64,000 nt of DNA from Planctomycetaceae bacterium (GTDB lineage Bacteria; Planctomycetota; Planctomycetia; Pirellulales; Pirellulaceae): contig RECD01000164.1 of NCBI GenBank assembly GCA_007694185.1, positions 29,592 through 93,591 of the forward strand, read 5' to 3'. Under the pieces are notes generated by a model, which was not told the DNA's origin, did not search any database, and worked only from the letters and a program-made list of their open reading frames with translations. The translations under genes and the position numbers were made by a program. Of this stretch, positions 1-10,730 are shown piece after piece (positions within the stretch are counted from its first letter, which is position 1; the number at the start of each line of letters is the position of its first letter).

Positions 1-1121
<1,121 letters not shown>

Positions 1122-1253
1122 GTCGGTTGTTCAAACGAAGGGCAGGAGAAAATCGGCTGAGAGAGTCTCCTCGCAGTTTAATCGATCACCCTTCCCCGAT
1201 CCAAGGTTGTCCAGGGCAACTTTCGAGAACAGCAAGGGAAAACCGGAGTCCGT

Positions 1254-3320
1254 TCACTCGCCCCGATCGTCGGCGAACGAGTACATCCGGTAGCCCTTCT
1301 GCGAACTGATTTCGTCCATCACCCGCAAGCCCCCGTTGGCGTCATACAACAGCATCCAAGAGGGTGCCGTTTGGCCTTCACCGGCGGATATTTCCAGCGG
1401 CTGCCCGCCACCCAAGTCAACGACGACCGACTCCAAGTTCACCTCGGCGTCGGGTAGCTTCTTGACGTTAAGCGTCAACGGATCGGGAATGTTGATCTCA
1501 CCCTTTTGCGCTAACACCGTGCCGCGCCCCACTTCCATGACCAGCGGCAACGGGACTTGGAATTCAGGGTCCCACTTCGTCCCGACTACTTTGCCGGTCG
1601 CGGGCTTTGTAATGACATCGATGTCGCGTCCGCCGACCGAAATCCTGCGGACGGTTGGGGGCACGACGGGACCGACGAAGGCTTCTGTCAGTGGCGGCAA
1701 CGAAGCGACGGGACTCGGTTCGCTGAACTCGGTCCAACGCAACGTGCTACCGCGGTTACCCTTGGCACGCTCTTGTTCGACTCGGCGAAAGACTTCGGCC
1801 GACAAGGTGCTGTTGCTCGGACGCAACGCCTGGGCCTTGGGGAAGTTCGGGTCCTCGATCGCGACGCGGATTCGGTAGACGTACTTGCGGCCGACTTGCG
1901 GGGCTGCCCGGTCACGACCGCTGATGTCGCCGAAATCGTAGAACCGGATCAGCTTGTAATCGGGCTGGCTTTCGATGGTGGCACCGGCCATCCCACCAAA
2001 GCCGCCCATCATGCCGGGCATGCCCATGTCCATCCCCGGCATCCCCATCCCGGGCATCCCCATTCCCATCCCGGGCATTTCCATCCCCATTCCCGGCATA
2101 CCGCCACCCATCTCCGGCATACCTCCACCCATTCCCGGACGAGTGGTCCGACGACCGAACAGGTCAGCCGGGTCTTCCTCCGCATCGGGAACGATCGGGC
2201 CAACCGGGCCATCGAGCGCCCGATCCCGCTGTTGAAAACGAGCTCGCGGGTCTTCGTCACCGAGCGGGATCTTGGGATGACTCGCGAAATGGGCGTAATG
2301 CTTCAGCAGCACCGGGGGGATCGGTGTGGTCAATTCTGGGTCTCGATACTTGCCCGAGACGATTTCCTTCGCAAACCCGGCCCACAATCGGAGCAGCAAT
2401 TGTCGGTAGAAGGTCGAATTGAGGCGCAATTGCCAGTCCGCATCTGTCAACTCATCGACGGACTTGTCCGTCACGTCGGCACGCTGCAATTGGAACCCGA
2501 GATACACGGGTTGGTCTCGCCGCGGGTCGTGACCGTCCCGTCCACGAAGGGCCGCGTCGAAGGCGGCAAAGATTTCTTTATGCGGCATCACGGCCACACC
2601 GGCGATGAAGTGCCCCATGGCCGGCACCAACGTGCTGTTCGCCGTCACGGTCGGCCGATAGCCCTGGTCGAACTTCTTGGCATCCAATCGGCGCGCGGCC
2701 GCCATGGTGCCGCCTCCCATGCCCTCCATGCCCGGCATTTCCATCGCCATCCCAGACATATCCATTTCCATCTGCATCATTTCTTCTTCGCTCCCCATGC
2801 CCTCCATGCCTTCCATCATTCCCGCCCCCCGACGGCCCCCACGACGGCGTTCCGTCCTGCGTGGTTCGGGTGCCTTCTCGATCGGTTCCGCGTTATCCAG
2901 ATCGAGCAACGCGTAATCACCGTCTTGGGACTTCAGGGCCAGGTTCGCGACTACGCCCGTGACCCGCAAGTCGATCGGTGCCAACAATTGCGGATCGTCA
3001 CGACGGAGGCTCGAGTCGATCAATTTGCCTTCCCAGGGATGCAGCAACTGGTAAGTCTGCGCGCTCACCGGACGGATCGACTCGTTCGTCCGCGCGACGA
3101 CATCGACCGCGGTGACGCGATCTTCGGTCTCCAGGATTTGGGCCCAATGATCCTCATCGATCGATTGCTTGACCTGATTCGCCCCCTGCTCCATCGCGTC
3201 CGGCTTCTGCTTATCCAAGTAGTTGGGCATCTTCAGGCCGCTGTAGACGAGCAGACCCGAAACCGCGACGAGTAAGGCGAAAATACCCTTCTCAAAGTGT
3301 CGAAAGAGGAGTTCTTGCAT
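1254..3320 (-). CDS. Membrane-anchored Met/Gly/Pro-rich protein of the pilM-like operon
   Basis: 688 aa. A short cytosolic N-terminus precedes one membrane segment (about residues 12-28), followed by a long presumably periplasmic region. There are two low-complexity Met/Gly/Glu blocks: one near residues 165-205, and one near 395-450 built from MGMP/PGMG units. The C-terminal third (VGRKYVYRIRVAIEDPNF onward) looks folded. It is the third gene of a minus-strand run behind the PilM-PilN fusion (57 bp after the previous stop). By position it could stand in for a PilP/PilO-like inner-membrane component, but I see no family motif that proves this. The gene is real: a long frame with a good anchor and operon spacing. 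The function is inferred from context only. Confidence 0.7.
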   Translation of the reverse strand: MQELLFRHFEKGIFALLVAVSGLLVYSGLKMPNYLDKQKPDAMEQGANQVKQSIDEDHWAQILETEDRVTAVDVVARTNESIRPVSAQTYQLLHPWEGKLIDSSLRRDDPQLLAPIDLRVTGVVANLALKSQDGDYALLDLDNAEPIEKAPEPRRTERRRGGRRGAGMMEGMEGMGSEEEMMQMEMDMSGMAMEMPGMEGMGGGTMAAARRLDAKKFDQGYRPTVTANSTLVPAMGHFIAGVAVMPHKEIFAAFDAALRGRDGHDPRRDQPVYLGFQLQRADVTDKSVDELTDADWQLRLNSTFYRQLLLRLWAGFAKEIVSGKYRDPELTTPIPPVLLKHYAHFASHPKIPLGDEDPRARFQQRDRALDGPVGPIVPDAEEDPADLFGRRTTRPGMGGGMPEMGGGMPGMGMEMPGMGMGMPGMGMPGMDMGMPGMMGGFGGMAGATIESQPDYKLIRFYDFGDISGRDRAAPQVGRKYVYRIRVAIEDPNFPKAQALRPSNSTLSAEVFRRVEQERAKGNRGSTLRWTEFSEPSPVASLPPLTEAFVGPVVPPTVRRISVGGRDIDVITKPATGKVVGTKWDPEFQVPLPLVMEVGRGTVLAQKGEINIPDPLTLNVKKLPDAEVNLESVVVDLGGGQPLEISAGEGQTAPSWMLLYDANGGLRVMDEISSQKGYRMYSFADDRGE

Positions 3321-3377
3321 GGTCGTCAGCCTTCGGGGCGATCAGGAAAGGGGTGTCGGGGAGACGGGCTCGGAATT

Positions 3378-5213
3378 TCAAACCAACGCAAGGAAACTTC
3401 GGGAACGCATCGCACCCGCCTCGGGCGCGACTGCTTCTTCGGTCGGCCCACCTGGCGGGCCGGCTGGGGCAACGGCCGGGTCTTCTACCGCCGAATCGGG
3501 TGCTGTCACCGGCGGTTCGCTTTCGGGCGCAGGCTCGATTGCGGCAGGCGGTTGCGGTGCGGCGGGCTCGGTCGCCGAGGGTGTCTCGTCGTCGCCATTG
3601 GTCGGCGAGGGTGGCGGACTGTCCGAGCCCATCGAACTGCCGTCGATGACGGTGCTTTCATCGACCTGCTCGATGCCGAGCGCTTCGCTGTTCGGCGGGT
3701 TGTAAATGTAGATGATCCCGTAGACCTCGACCGTCATGTCCATCGGGAAAGAGCTGGCCTGGCCGCGGCCGCCAACCATGCCTCCCATGCCGCCCATTCC
3801 ACCCATGCCGCCCATGCCGCCCCCGTACATGTCTTCCTCACCACCAGACATGTCGTCGCCACCACCGTACATGTCGCCACCGGGCATATCCATTCCCATG
3901 CCCCCCATGCCCATGCCGCCACCGCCACCGCCAGCCGGCGCGACACTCGAGCCTCCCGGTGGCAAGACACGGACATGCTTCACTTCCACCATCAGCGGGA
4001 CGCTGCCGCAGACGGCCAAAAGTTCGGGGATCGAACGCTGATCGATCTTCAATTGCATCATCACGGGCACTCGTTTGGCCACCGCCATGAAAGCGTCGGT
4101 CGGCGAGTTACTGGACAAGGCGGCACGCAGTTGGTCGGCGGCCAGAGGTTCGCCCATGGTGTCGACGTAACGGTTGTCACCCGGATCGCGGGCGACAGGC
4201 TCGGCACCTTCGCCGCCCATCCCTGCCCCGCCCCCTTCGCCCATCATCATCTCTTCCATGCCACTCATTTCCATCATGCCGTCCATCCCTTCCATCCCCA
4301 TTCCCCCGCGGGCGGCTTGGGTGCTGCCAGGCTCGGAGATCGCGCCGGCCGATTTGGGTACGGAACTGCCGATGGCGATCCGATCGATTTCGCGAATCTT
4401 GGCCTGGAACCGTTGGCCGACATCACCGTTGACGATCGCGACGATCTGCATCAATTGGCGAAGGATCCACAGGTTTTCTTGGCTGTAAAGCACGTCCAGG
4501 GTGGTCGGCCGCCCGCCTCGCCAAGGGAACAAGTCGGACAAGAGCTGTTCCTGGCTTTGGGCGCTCCAACTGACCAGCGGCCCGTCGTCTTTCGTGGCCG
4601 CAGGCCCCATCCCGGGCATCCCCATTCCCGGCATGCCAGCTCCCATCATTTCACCACCGAAGTCACCGCCGCCCATCATGCCGGGCATGCCCATGTCGCC
4701 CATGCCCCCGCGGCGGGCGTTAAAATCGGCGGTCCATTTCGTCTTGGCGATCTCCGCAATGCTCGGCAAGACTGAACCGATGTAGTTCTGATAACGGGTT
4801 CGCAGCGCCGGTAACTTCTCTTCTTCCTCCGGCGTCGGGAACGGCACCTTCAGTTCGATCGGGATCAGGTCGGCGAACTCGTCGACGAAGTCCTGTTTCA
4901 GTTCTTGTGTGGGCCAGACGAGGATGTCCTGTTGCCGTTCGAAGACGCTGGTCCAGGCCTGCATCACCGAATCGGTTCGCGCGTCCACCAACCGTTGCAT
5001 CTCCGCATGGGAGATCGCGTTGGGGTGGGTACTGAGGGAATTCCGAACACTTGTGATTTTGGAGGCATCCGAGTCGAGTTGGCTGGCCGCCTGCTCGTAC
5101 TCCTCGAGCAGCTTTCCGCTGCTGACCCACCACATGCCGACCGATACCAGCCCGACCAGGCCGGTCGCGATCCAGAACCAGTGCTGCAGCACACCGCCGA
5201 ATTTCTCTTTCAT
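3378..5213 (-). CDS. PilO-like membrane-anchored protein with Met/Gly-rich linkers
   Basis: 611 aa. A single membrane helix (about residues 12-31) is followed by a helical, coiled-coil-prone region (LLEEYEQAASQLDSDASK), the layout of PilN/PilO-type inner-membrane pilus or type II secretion proteins. Further on are several Met/Gly-rich tracts (MGMPGMMGGG, MEGMDGMMEMSGMEEMMM, GMGGMGGMGGMGGM) separated by folded segments, and a Pro/Glu/Ala-rich C-terminal tail. It starts 99 bp after the stop of the PilM-like gene, with AGGGA just upstream of the ATG. The pilus-assembly role is inferred from topology and from the PilM neighbour; no diagnostic motif is visible. The Met-rich tracts are unusual and shared with the next gene. 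Confidence 0.68.
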   Translation of the reverse strand: MKEKFGGVLQHWFWIATGLVGLVSVGMWWVSSGKLLEEYEQAASQLDSDASKITSVRNSLSTHPNAISHAEMQRLVDARTDSVMQAWTSVFERQQDILVWPTQELKQDFVDEFADLIPIELKVPFPTPEEEEKLPALRTRYQNYIGSVLPSIAEIAKTKWTADFNARRGGMGDMGMPGMMGGGDFGGEMMGAGMPGMGMPGMGPAATKDDGPLVSWSAQSQEQLLSDLFPWRGGRPTTLDVLYSQENLWILRQLMQIVAIVNGDVGQRFQAKIREIDRIAIGSSVPKSAGAISEPGSTQAARGGMGMEGMDGMMEMSGMEEMMMGEGGGAGMGGEGAEPVARDPGDNRYVDTMGEPLAADQLRAALSSNSPTDAFMAVAKRVPVMMQLKIDQRSIPELLAVCGSVPLMVEVKHVRVLPPGGSSVAPAGGGGGGMGMGGMGMDMPGGDMYGGGDDMSGGEEDMYGGGMGGMGGMGGMGGMVGGRGQASSFPMDMTVEVYGIIYIYNPPNSEALGIEQVDESTVIDGSSMGSDSPPPSPTNGDDETPSATEPAAPQPPAAIEPAPESEPPVTAPDSAVEDPAVAPAGPPGGPTEEAVAPEAGAMRSRSFLALV

Positions 5214-5312
5214 GGGATCCCTGATTGCTTCCGTGGACTGCTACGAACGGGCGGTTGAAAGGGGGGTGATGGTTCGTGCCACAGAGAGGTCATCCCGTGC
5301 GGCATGGTCGTT

Positions 5313-7532
5313 TCAGCGTGCGGCGACCGAATCGGCGTCTTCGACCATTTCGCCTTCGCCGCCTTCTTGATCTTCTAACGCTTTCTCGGCTTCCAATTTT
5401 TCAGCTCGGATCTGCATCCGTTCGCTCATCGTGTTCGGCTGCCAGACGACCTGGACGATGAAATCGTGGCGGAGCACATCCAGTTCGGGCGGTTCGAGTT
5501 TCTTGCCGTCTGGGCCAACGCCTCTGGTCCGCCCCGCGGCAGGGCCCCCGGCCGGTCCGCCGGCGAAGCCTTCATCCTCTCCAGCATCGAACTCGCCCGG
5601 CATCCCGCCACCACCGCCACCCGGTCGACGCATCGTTTCCGGATCGAAGTCGGGATTGGGGATCTTGACCGATTTGGGTTTGTCGTCGTTCAGTAGCAGC
5701 GGGAAGCTGAGCCCCAACTCATCCGGCAAGAAATCGATGATCTCGCCATCGGGTCCCGGCAGCGGGATCGGCTTGCTCATCAGGTTCGTGATCAGGTATT
5801 TGCGGACGTGGTTGCTGCCTTCACTGCCCAATCGCTTGGGACTGTTGTAATAGTGGTACCCACGCAGTTCGAAGACCCAACCCGGGCCGGTGGGACCGGT
5901 CGTGGTGGCCAGATCCTCCGGGACAGGATTGCCGGTGACCCGTGCCCAGTTCCGGACCTCTTCTCGATACCGGACGGCCCGCTTTTCGCTGAACCATTCC
6001 GCCAAGTCCTCGAATCGCTTCGATTCGATCTCGGTGATGTGGATGTCCATGCGGTCTTCGAACGGCAACTCCTTGGGGCTGGGGGGTTTGCCGTCGGGAT
6101 AAGCCGTACGGGGGACCGCGGCATTCAATCCGCGGAGGATTTCCAGCCATTGCAACCGGCGTTCCGAGTTGCTGGAAACCTCATGCCCGAGCACGTCGAG
6201 GTACTTCAGCTTGCTCTTGAGCTTGTCATCCTCGCTGACTTGTTGGCTACTGTAACTGCTCATGGTCGACACCGCGCTGCTGGCTCGGCCCCACAAATCG
6301 GGATGAGTTTTCGCCCAAGTCCGCTGAGCAGACCAATAATGGGCTGACATCCCGATCATCAGCGTCGCCAGCGTAACAACCGCCCACGGCTTCTTGGCTC
6401 GGATGATCCGCTTGACGACGATTTCGCGAGGGACGAGCGAATTCCGCAGTTGGCTGACCCCCAAGCCCTGCAAACACAGCCCGTAACAGACCGCATAAGT
6501 TGGGGCGTTGTCACGGAAACTGGGGATGCTCAAGACATCCTCGCCCCCCAACCGGTTGAACCGGTCGAGCACATGGACTTCCAGATCGAGATTTTTGCCG
6601 ATGTAGGCCGCCAAGCCGGGCATCTTGACGGTGTTCCCCGAGATCAACAATTCCGAGATCTCGGCCTTGCGATTGAGACTCCGGTAAAACCCGATCGACC
6701 GCTGGATTTCGGTAACCAAGTCATTGAAAACCGGCCGCATCGTCTGAAAAATCAGCTTCGGGTCGGCCGCGTCACGGGCATTCCGTTTCAAATGTTCCGC
6801 TTGGGCGAAGGTCAGCTTCAAGTCCTTCGTCAACTGGCGGGTGAAGTGGTTCCCCCCGATCGGCATGCTCCGTTGCCAGATGCGAAACCCGTTGCTGACG
6901 ATCAGGTCGGAAGAGTCGGTCCCGATCGACAGCAGGACGGTCGACGACGGCGGCGCGTCGGCGACGAACGCATTTTCCTCGATCCGATCGTGCATGCGGT
7001 CGAACGCGAGCATGTTGTAGAGCGCGATCGGGGCCAACTGGATCAAGTCGATCTCGACACCGGCCCGGTCGAGCGGTTGCAACTGCCGGTAGACCATTTC
7101 CCGCTTCATCGCGAAGAGGCCGACCTCGCTCTCCAACGCGTAACCCTCCTCGATCGTGCTGCCGGGCATCATTTGGTAGTCCCAAACGACGTCCTCCAGG
7201 TCGAACGGGATCTGCTGCTTCGCCTCGTACTTCACCAAATCCGGCAGTTTCTTCAGCTCGACCGGCGGTGGCGAGAAGAACTTGGACAAGCCGGTTTGTC
7301 CGGGGACGCTCATGCAGATCTGGTGGCCGCGAGCGTCGTCACGTTCACGAAACTTGGCGAGTGCCTCGGCCACCAATTCGGTCGGGTCGGCCTCAGGCTG
7401 GCTCAGCAACTTCGGGTATTCGATGTAATCAAACGCGTCCGCGACGATATCATCCCCTTCGCGGTGGCACCGCAGGGCTTTCAGAGCCGCCTGCCCGATC
7501 TCGATTCCCCAGACGCTACCGTTGCTCGCCAT
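5313..7532 (-). CDS. pilM: PilM-like actin-fold protein fused to a PilN-like domain
   Basis: 739 aa. Residues 1-350 are a PilM/FtsA-like actin-fold ATPase domain: the opening WGIEIGQAALKALRC, then KYEAKQQIPFDLEDVVWDYQ, a nucleotide-binding LLSIGTDSSDLIV (about 200-212) and ELLISGNTVKMPGL (about 294-307). A membrane helix follows at about 382-398, after a basic KRIIRAKKPW. The next 340 residues are outside the membrane and resemble PilN in layout; they end in a Gly-rich linker and an acidic tail. PilM (cytosolic) and PilN (bitopic) are normally separate partners that recruit the assembly ATPase to the inner membrane, so a fusion is plausible. No pilB, pilC or pilQ is present in the window. The start is the first ATG, with divergent transcription upstream. 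Confidence 0.8.
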   Translation of the reverse strand: MASNGSVWGIEIGQAALKALRCHREGDDIVADAFDYIEYPKLLSQPEADPTELVAEALAKFRERDDARGHQICMSVPGQTGLSKFFSPPPVELKKLPDLVKYEAKQQIPFDLEDVVWDYQMMPGSTIEEGYALESEVGLFAMKREMVYRQLQPLDRAGVEIDLIQLAPIALYNMLAFDRMHDRIEENAFVADAPPSSTVLLSIGTDSSDLIVSNGFRIWQRSMPIGGNHFTRQLTKDLKLTFAQAEHLKRNARDAADPKLIFQTMRPVFNDLVTEIQRSIGFYRSLNRKAEISELLISGNTVKMPGLAAYIGKNLDLEVHVLDRFNRLGGEDVLSIPSFRDNAPTYAVCYGLCLQGLGVSQLRNSLVPREIVVKRIIRAKKPWAVVTLATLMIGMSAHYWSAQRTWAKTHPDLWGRASSAVSTMSSYSSQQVSEDDKLKSKLKYLDVLGHEVSSNSERRLQWLEILRGLNAAVPRTAYPDGKPPSPKELPFEDRMDIHITEIESKRFEDLAEWFSEKRAVRYREEVRNWARVTGNPVPEDLATTTGPTGPGWVFELRGYHYYNSPKRLGSEGSNHVRKYLITNLMSKPIPLPGPDGEIIDFLPDELGLSFPLLLNDDKPKSVKIPNPDFDPETMRRPGGGGGGMPGEFDAGEDEGFAGGPAGGPAAGRTRGVGPDGKKLEPPELDVLRHDFIVQVVWQPNTMSERMQIRAEKLEAEKALEDQEGGEGEMVEDADSVAAR

Positions 7533-7814
7533 GAATCTGCCGCTTGTGAATGTGTGAGCAGGAACGAAGAGAAGTTGGACAAGTCGGCACCGTTGCCAAC
7601 CGCCTCAAGATGCCAACCACCCCGAGAACGGCGAGCCGCACGACGGATCGCCACCGTGCCGATACCACCGTCACCCACCCAGAGGCGGAATCCGCCAATT
7701 CAGGGCTGCCGACGTTCCCCATCCCTGCGGGTCAGTATAGTTTATTCCGGAACGAGATGTGCCGTCAAATTTGTCTCCACCTGCCGATTGTCGGCCTAGC
7801 CCGGCCCGCTTGAA
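7533..7814. other. Divergent intergenic region, pilM-like / GH38-like genes
   Basis: A 282-bp gap between two divergent genes, so promoters for both directions should lie here. I see a perfect GGCGGA-A-TCCGCC palindrome at 7684-7696 and a TATAGT hexamer at 7736-7741 that could be a -10 box for the plus gene, though no convincing -35 sits 16-18 bp upstream. No small gene was recognised. Confidence 0.35.
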
Positions 7815-10688
7815 ATGTTTGATGAATGCCTGATTTTGATCCCCTGCACGACGCTGGAGGATTTCCCGACCCAGACGAGCGAGTCGCATGCCCGCGGACT
7901 GTTGGGCGCTTGGACCGCGCCGTGGCACCCCCGTTGTCTGGCTCGGCTTGGCAAGTTGCCGCAGTGGTTTCGGGCCGACACGGTCCCACCGAAGCTCGAC
8001 CGCAGCCTGTTGCTGGTTCCGGAAGCGTCCGAGAAGCGATTGCCGAGTCGGTTGGCGGCGGAGGTTTCCGCGGCGGCCGACTGCCGGTTGCTTCGGGGCG
8101 GTTGTCGGGACGATTTTCTGAAGCTGTTGGCGGACAGTTTGGGGGAGGATCTTGCCGAGTGCCCGCCGCGGCTCCCAACGCCCGACCCTGGGAGCGACGC
8201 CGAGTCTCGTCCGATCGAACCCGCCGATTTTTTTGCGTTGGGCTATGCGTGGTTGCAGGTGCAGTTGATGACGCGACGGTTGCGGTACACCAGCAACCTC
8301 GACGAGATCCATTTTTCCTCCCGGACGATCGCCGCCGCACGGGCCTGGGTGGAGGGGCGTGTCCCAGAAGCCATCGCCGCCTTGCACGAGGCGTTTGACG
8401 GCTTGGCGGAAGAACGGGATCACTACTTTTCGTCCGACCCGAGCCTGATCGACCTGACCCTGCTCGCCCCGACCACGCTCGGCAAATCGCTCCGACGGTC
8501 GCTCGACACGGCCGCGACGCCGCTTGCTTCCCCGATCAACGTTTTGGTCGATGCCGGGTTGGCCGAGCGGATCGCGGGGCAAGCCGAGACGGCGGATTCT
8601 CCTTGCGCGGAATTGGTGCGACGGCTCCAAGCCGGTGCGGTCGGGCTGGCGGGCGGTGGGCCTGGTCCAGAGATCAACCTGCACCACCAGACCCTGGCCG
8701 GGGCCCGCGAGGCGATCATCGACGCCCGGCAGGCGGTCATGGAACGTCTCGGGACGGACTGCATCGTCTATGCCCGCACCGCCGGCGAAACGCCCGGAGA
8801 TCTCGGGCCGGCATTGGTGGAAGCCGGATTTCGAGGGGCGTTGCCGATCGATCTGGAGGCCGGTAGCGGCTGGCAGGAGGAGTCCAAATTGATCTGGCAG
8901 TCGGGGGGCGGTGACCTGGACGCCCTCGTCTGCCGCCCGATCGATGCGTCGGGGTCGGTCGACTTTTTGGGGCTGGCGCCGAAACTGGGTCAGTCGATCG
9001 ACAGCGGCGAGATCGCCACGGCGTTGTTGGTCCATTGGCCGGACTCCGAAAGCGAGGCCTATCGCGACCTTCGGCGGGCAGCCTCTTGGGGTTTGGCGTT
9101 GGGCCGATTTTGGAAGATCGACGCGTTCTTCCGAGACGGCGAACGGCCGTTTCACCACTTTCGCGGCCGGGCGGACGAGGGGGCCGGCAATTGGTTGGTT
9201 CGCAGTGTCGCTCAAAATTCCCCCGACCCGCTGTCCGGTGCCGCCACCGCGTATGTCGATCGGGTGATTTCCGAAACCGCTCAATCGATCGAAACGTTCG
9301 CACAGTTGGTGCGGGGTCGCTCGGCAGGGTCGCAGACGCCCGCCAAAGACGTTCACGAATCGCTCACCCGCGCCGCCTCTCGGCTGGCCGTCGCCCTGGG
9401 GGGGACGCCGTCGGCGCCTGGAACCACCCCCGCGAACGCCCGTGGCTTGCTGGTGATCAACCCACATCCGATCGGCCAGCGGTTGGCGACCCGGTTGGCC
9501 GGCGGTCCCCGCGTCGGGATGGCATCCGCCTCCTCGCAGGACGCGGTGCCTTCCGGCGCCCGGCCGATCTTCGCCTCCTCACGCAGTCCCGAGGGGGGGT
9601 GTGACGTGACCGCCGACGTCGCCGCCGGCGGTTTTCTGGTTTTGGCTGGTTCCCGACCGGTGCCGGGCAGTTCGTGGTTTCGTCGGGCCAAGCGGTTGGC
9701 TCAAGGGACCCGCTTGACCAACGAGTTCATGGAGGTCGAGATCTCGCCGCTTTCCGGCGGCGTCCAGGGCCTTTACAGCGGCTCGCAACGCGGCAACCGC
9801 TATTCGTTGCGGCTGGTGCCTCAGGGTGTCGGCGACGACCTGTCCGAATCCGAATCGGGTCAGGAACCGATGGTCGCCGAGTCGGTTCGCTGTGTCCGTG
9901 GTGATCAGGCGATCGGTGAGATCGTCGCCAAAGGTCAACTCCAGGTTGGCGAACGCCGGGTCGCGCGGTTCGAGACCCGCTATCGTTTGCCTCGCGGCTC
10001 ACGTTGGCTCGACATTCACACCCGGCTCGATCTGGAGCCCGACGTGGCTTTCGGCGACGACCCGTGGGCGTCTTACATCGGCTGGCGATCGGCGGTCGCC
10101 GGGGATGCCTTGTCGTTGACCGCGCCTCTTCGCGACATGCTGCAGCGGGTCGGTAACAGCAAGCGGATCGATGCCCCCGGTGGGCTGATGATCGACGAGG
10201 TCGAACGGCACACGTTGCTCTACACGGCCGGTCGCCCCGCGCACCTGCGGGTCGGTGATCGTTTTGTCGACTCGTTGTTGATCGTTCGCGGCGAAACCCG
10301 CCGAGAGTTTTCGATGCGAGTCGGGATCGACGTTCCCGAACCGGCGAACTCGCTGCGGGCCGCGGCCTGCCCGCCTTCGCTGGTGCCGCTGGCATCGTAC
10401 TCGGCAGCCCCCTTGGGTTGGCTGGTGACGTCCTCGGCCGCTGACATCTCGCTGGTCGATCTGCGGGTCGAGTCGACCGAACCGCTGGAGTTGTCGCTGG
10501 ATGTGATCACGACCACCCCCGAATCGGCCAAGGTTCGGTTGCGATTCTGCCGCGATTGCCTCCATGCCCGACGAGCGACGGGGAACCCGGCCTCGCCGTG
10601 GCAGGACGTGCCGCATGAGCGGGATCAGGTCGAACTGGCCATGGCGGGGCATGAGTCGGTTCGGTTGCGAGTCGGGTTGGCCGACTGA
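7815..10688 (+). CDS. Large GH38-like (alpha-mannosidase-type) protein, catalytic motif not evident
   Basis: 957 aa, no signal peptide. The C-terminal third contains a segment typical of the beta-sandwich of family-38 glycoside hydrolases: RLTNEFMEVEISPLSGGVQG followed by LYSGSQRGNRY, then repeated beta-strand-like stretches. The N-terminal half has alternating strand/helix character compatible with a GH38/57-type barrel (INVLVDAGLAERI, DCIVYARTAGETPG, TALLVHWPDSES). I do not find the HxD nucleophile motif expected of an active GH38 enzyme, so activity is doubtful. A Ser/Thr kinase gene starts 42 bp downstream and may be co-transcribed. I chose this strand over a long opposite frame because of the sandwich motif and the continuous 957 codons. 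GH38 relation is moderately likely; substrate unknown. Confidence 0.62.
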   Translation: MFDECLILIPCTTLEDFPTQTSESHARGLLGAWTAPWHPRCLARLGKLPQWFRADTVPPKLDRSLLLVPEASEKRLPSRLAAEVSAAADCRLLRGGCRDDFLKLLADSLGEDLAECPPRLPTPDPGSDAESRPIEPADFFALGYAWLQVQLMTRRLRYTSNLDEIHFSSRTIAAARAWVEGRVPEAIAALHEAFDGLAEERDHYFSSDPSLIDLTLLAPTTLGKSLRRSLDTAATPLASPINVLVDAGLAERIAGQAETADSPCAELVRRLQAGAVGLAGGGPGPEINLHHQTLAGAREAIIDARQAVMERLGTDCIVYARTAGETPGDLGPALVEAGFRGALPIDLEAGSGWQEESKLIWQSGGGDLDALVCRPIDASGSVDFLGLAPKLGQSIDSGEIATALLVHWPDSESEAYRDLRRAASWGLALGRFWKIDAFFRDGERPFHHFRGRADEGAGNWLVRSVAQNSPDPLSGAATAYVDRVISETAQSIETFAQLVRGRSAGSQTPAKDVHESLTRAASRLAVALGGTPSAPGTTPANARGLLVINPHPIGQRLATRLAGGPRVGMASASSQDAVPSGARPIFASSRSPEGGCDVTADVAAGGFLVLAGSRPVPGSSWFRRAKRLAQGTRLTNEFMEVEISPLSGGVQGLYSGSQRGNRYSLRLVPQGVGDDLSESESGQEPMVAESVRCVRGDQAIGEIVAKGQLQVGERRVARFETRYRLPRGSRWLDIHTRLDLEPDVAFGDDPWASYIGWRSAVAGDALSLTAPLRDMLQRVGNSKRIDAPGGLMIDEVERHTLLYTAGRPAHLRVGDRFVDSLLIVRGETRREFSMRVGIDVPEPANSLRAAACPPSLVPLASYSAAPLGWLVTSSAADISLVDLRVESTEPLELSLDVITTTPESAKVRLRFCRDCLHARRATGNPASPWQDVPHERDQVELAMAGHESVRLRVGLAD

Positions 10689-10730
10689 TCGAGCCCCTGC
10701 CCTGCGGCCGGCCTTGGAAGTGTCATCATC

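Noticed and set aside
1557..4775. Long His/Arg-rich open frames on the plus strand
   Set aside because: They are the complement of the Met/Gly-rich tracts (Met codons read as His codons) and have no start-site or domain support.
7671..9467. A 598-codon open frame on the minus strand
   Set aside because: It is Arg/Pro/Gln-rich without family motifs and mirrors the GH38-like gene; high GC content makes such shadow frames common.
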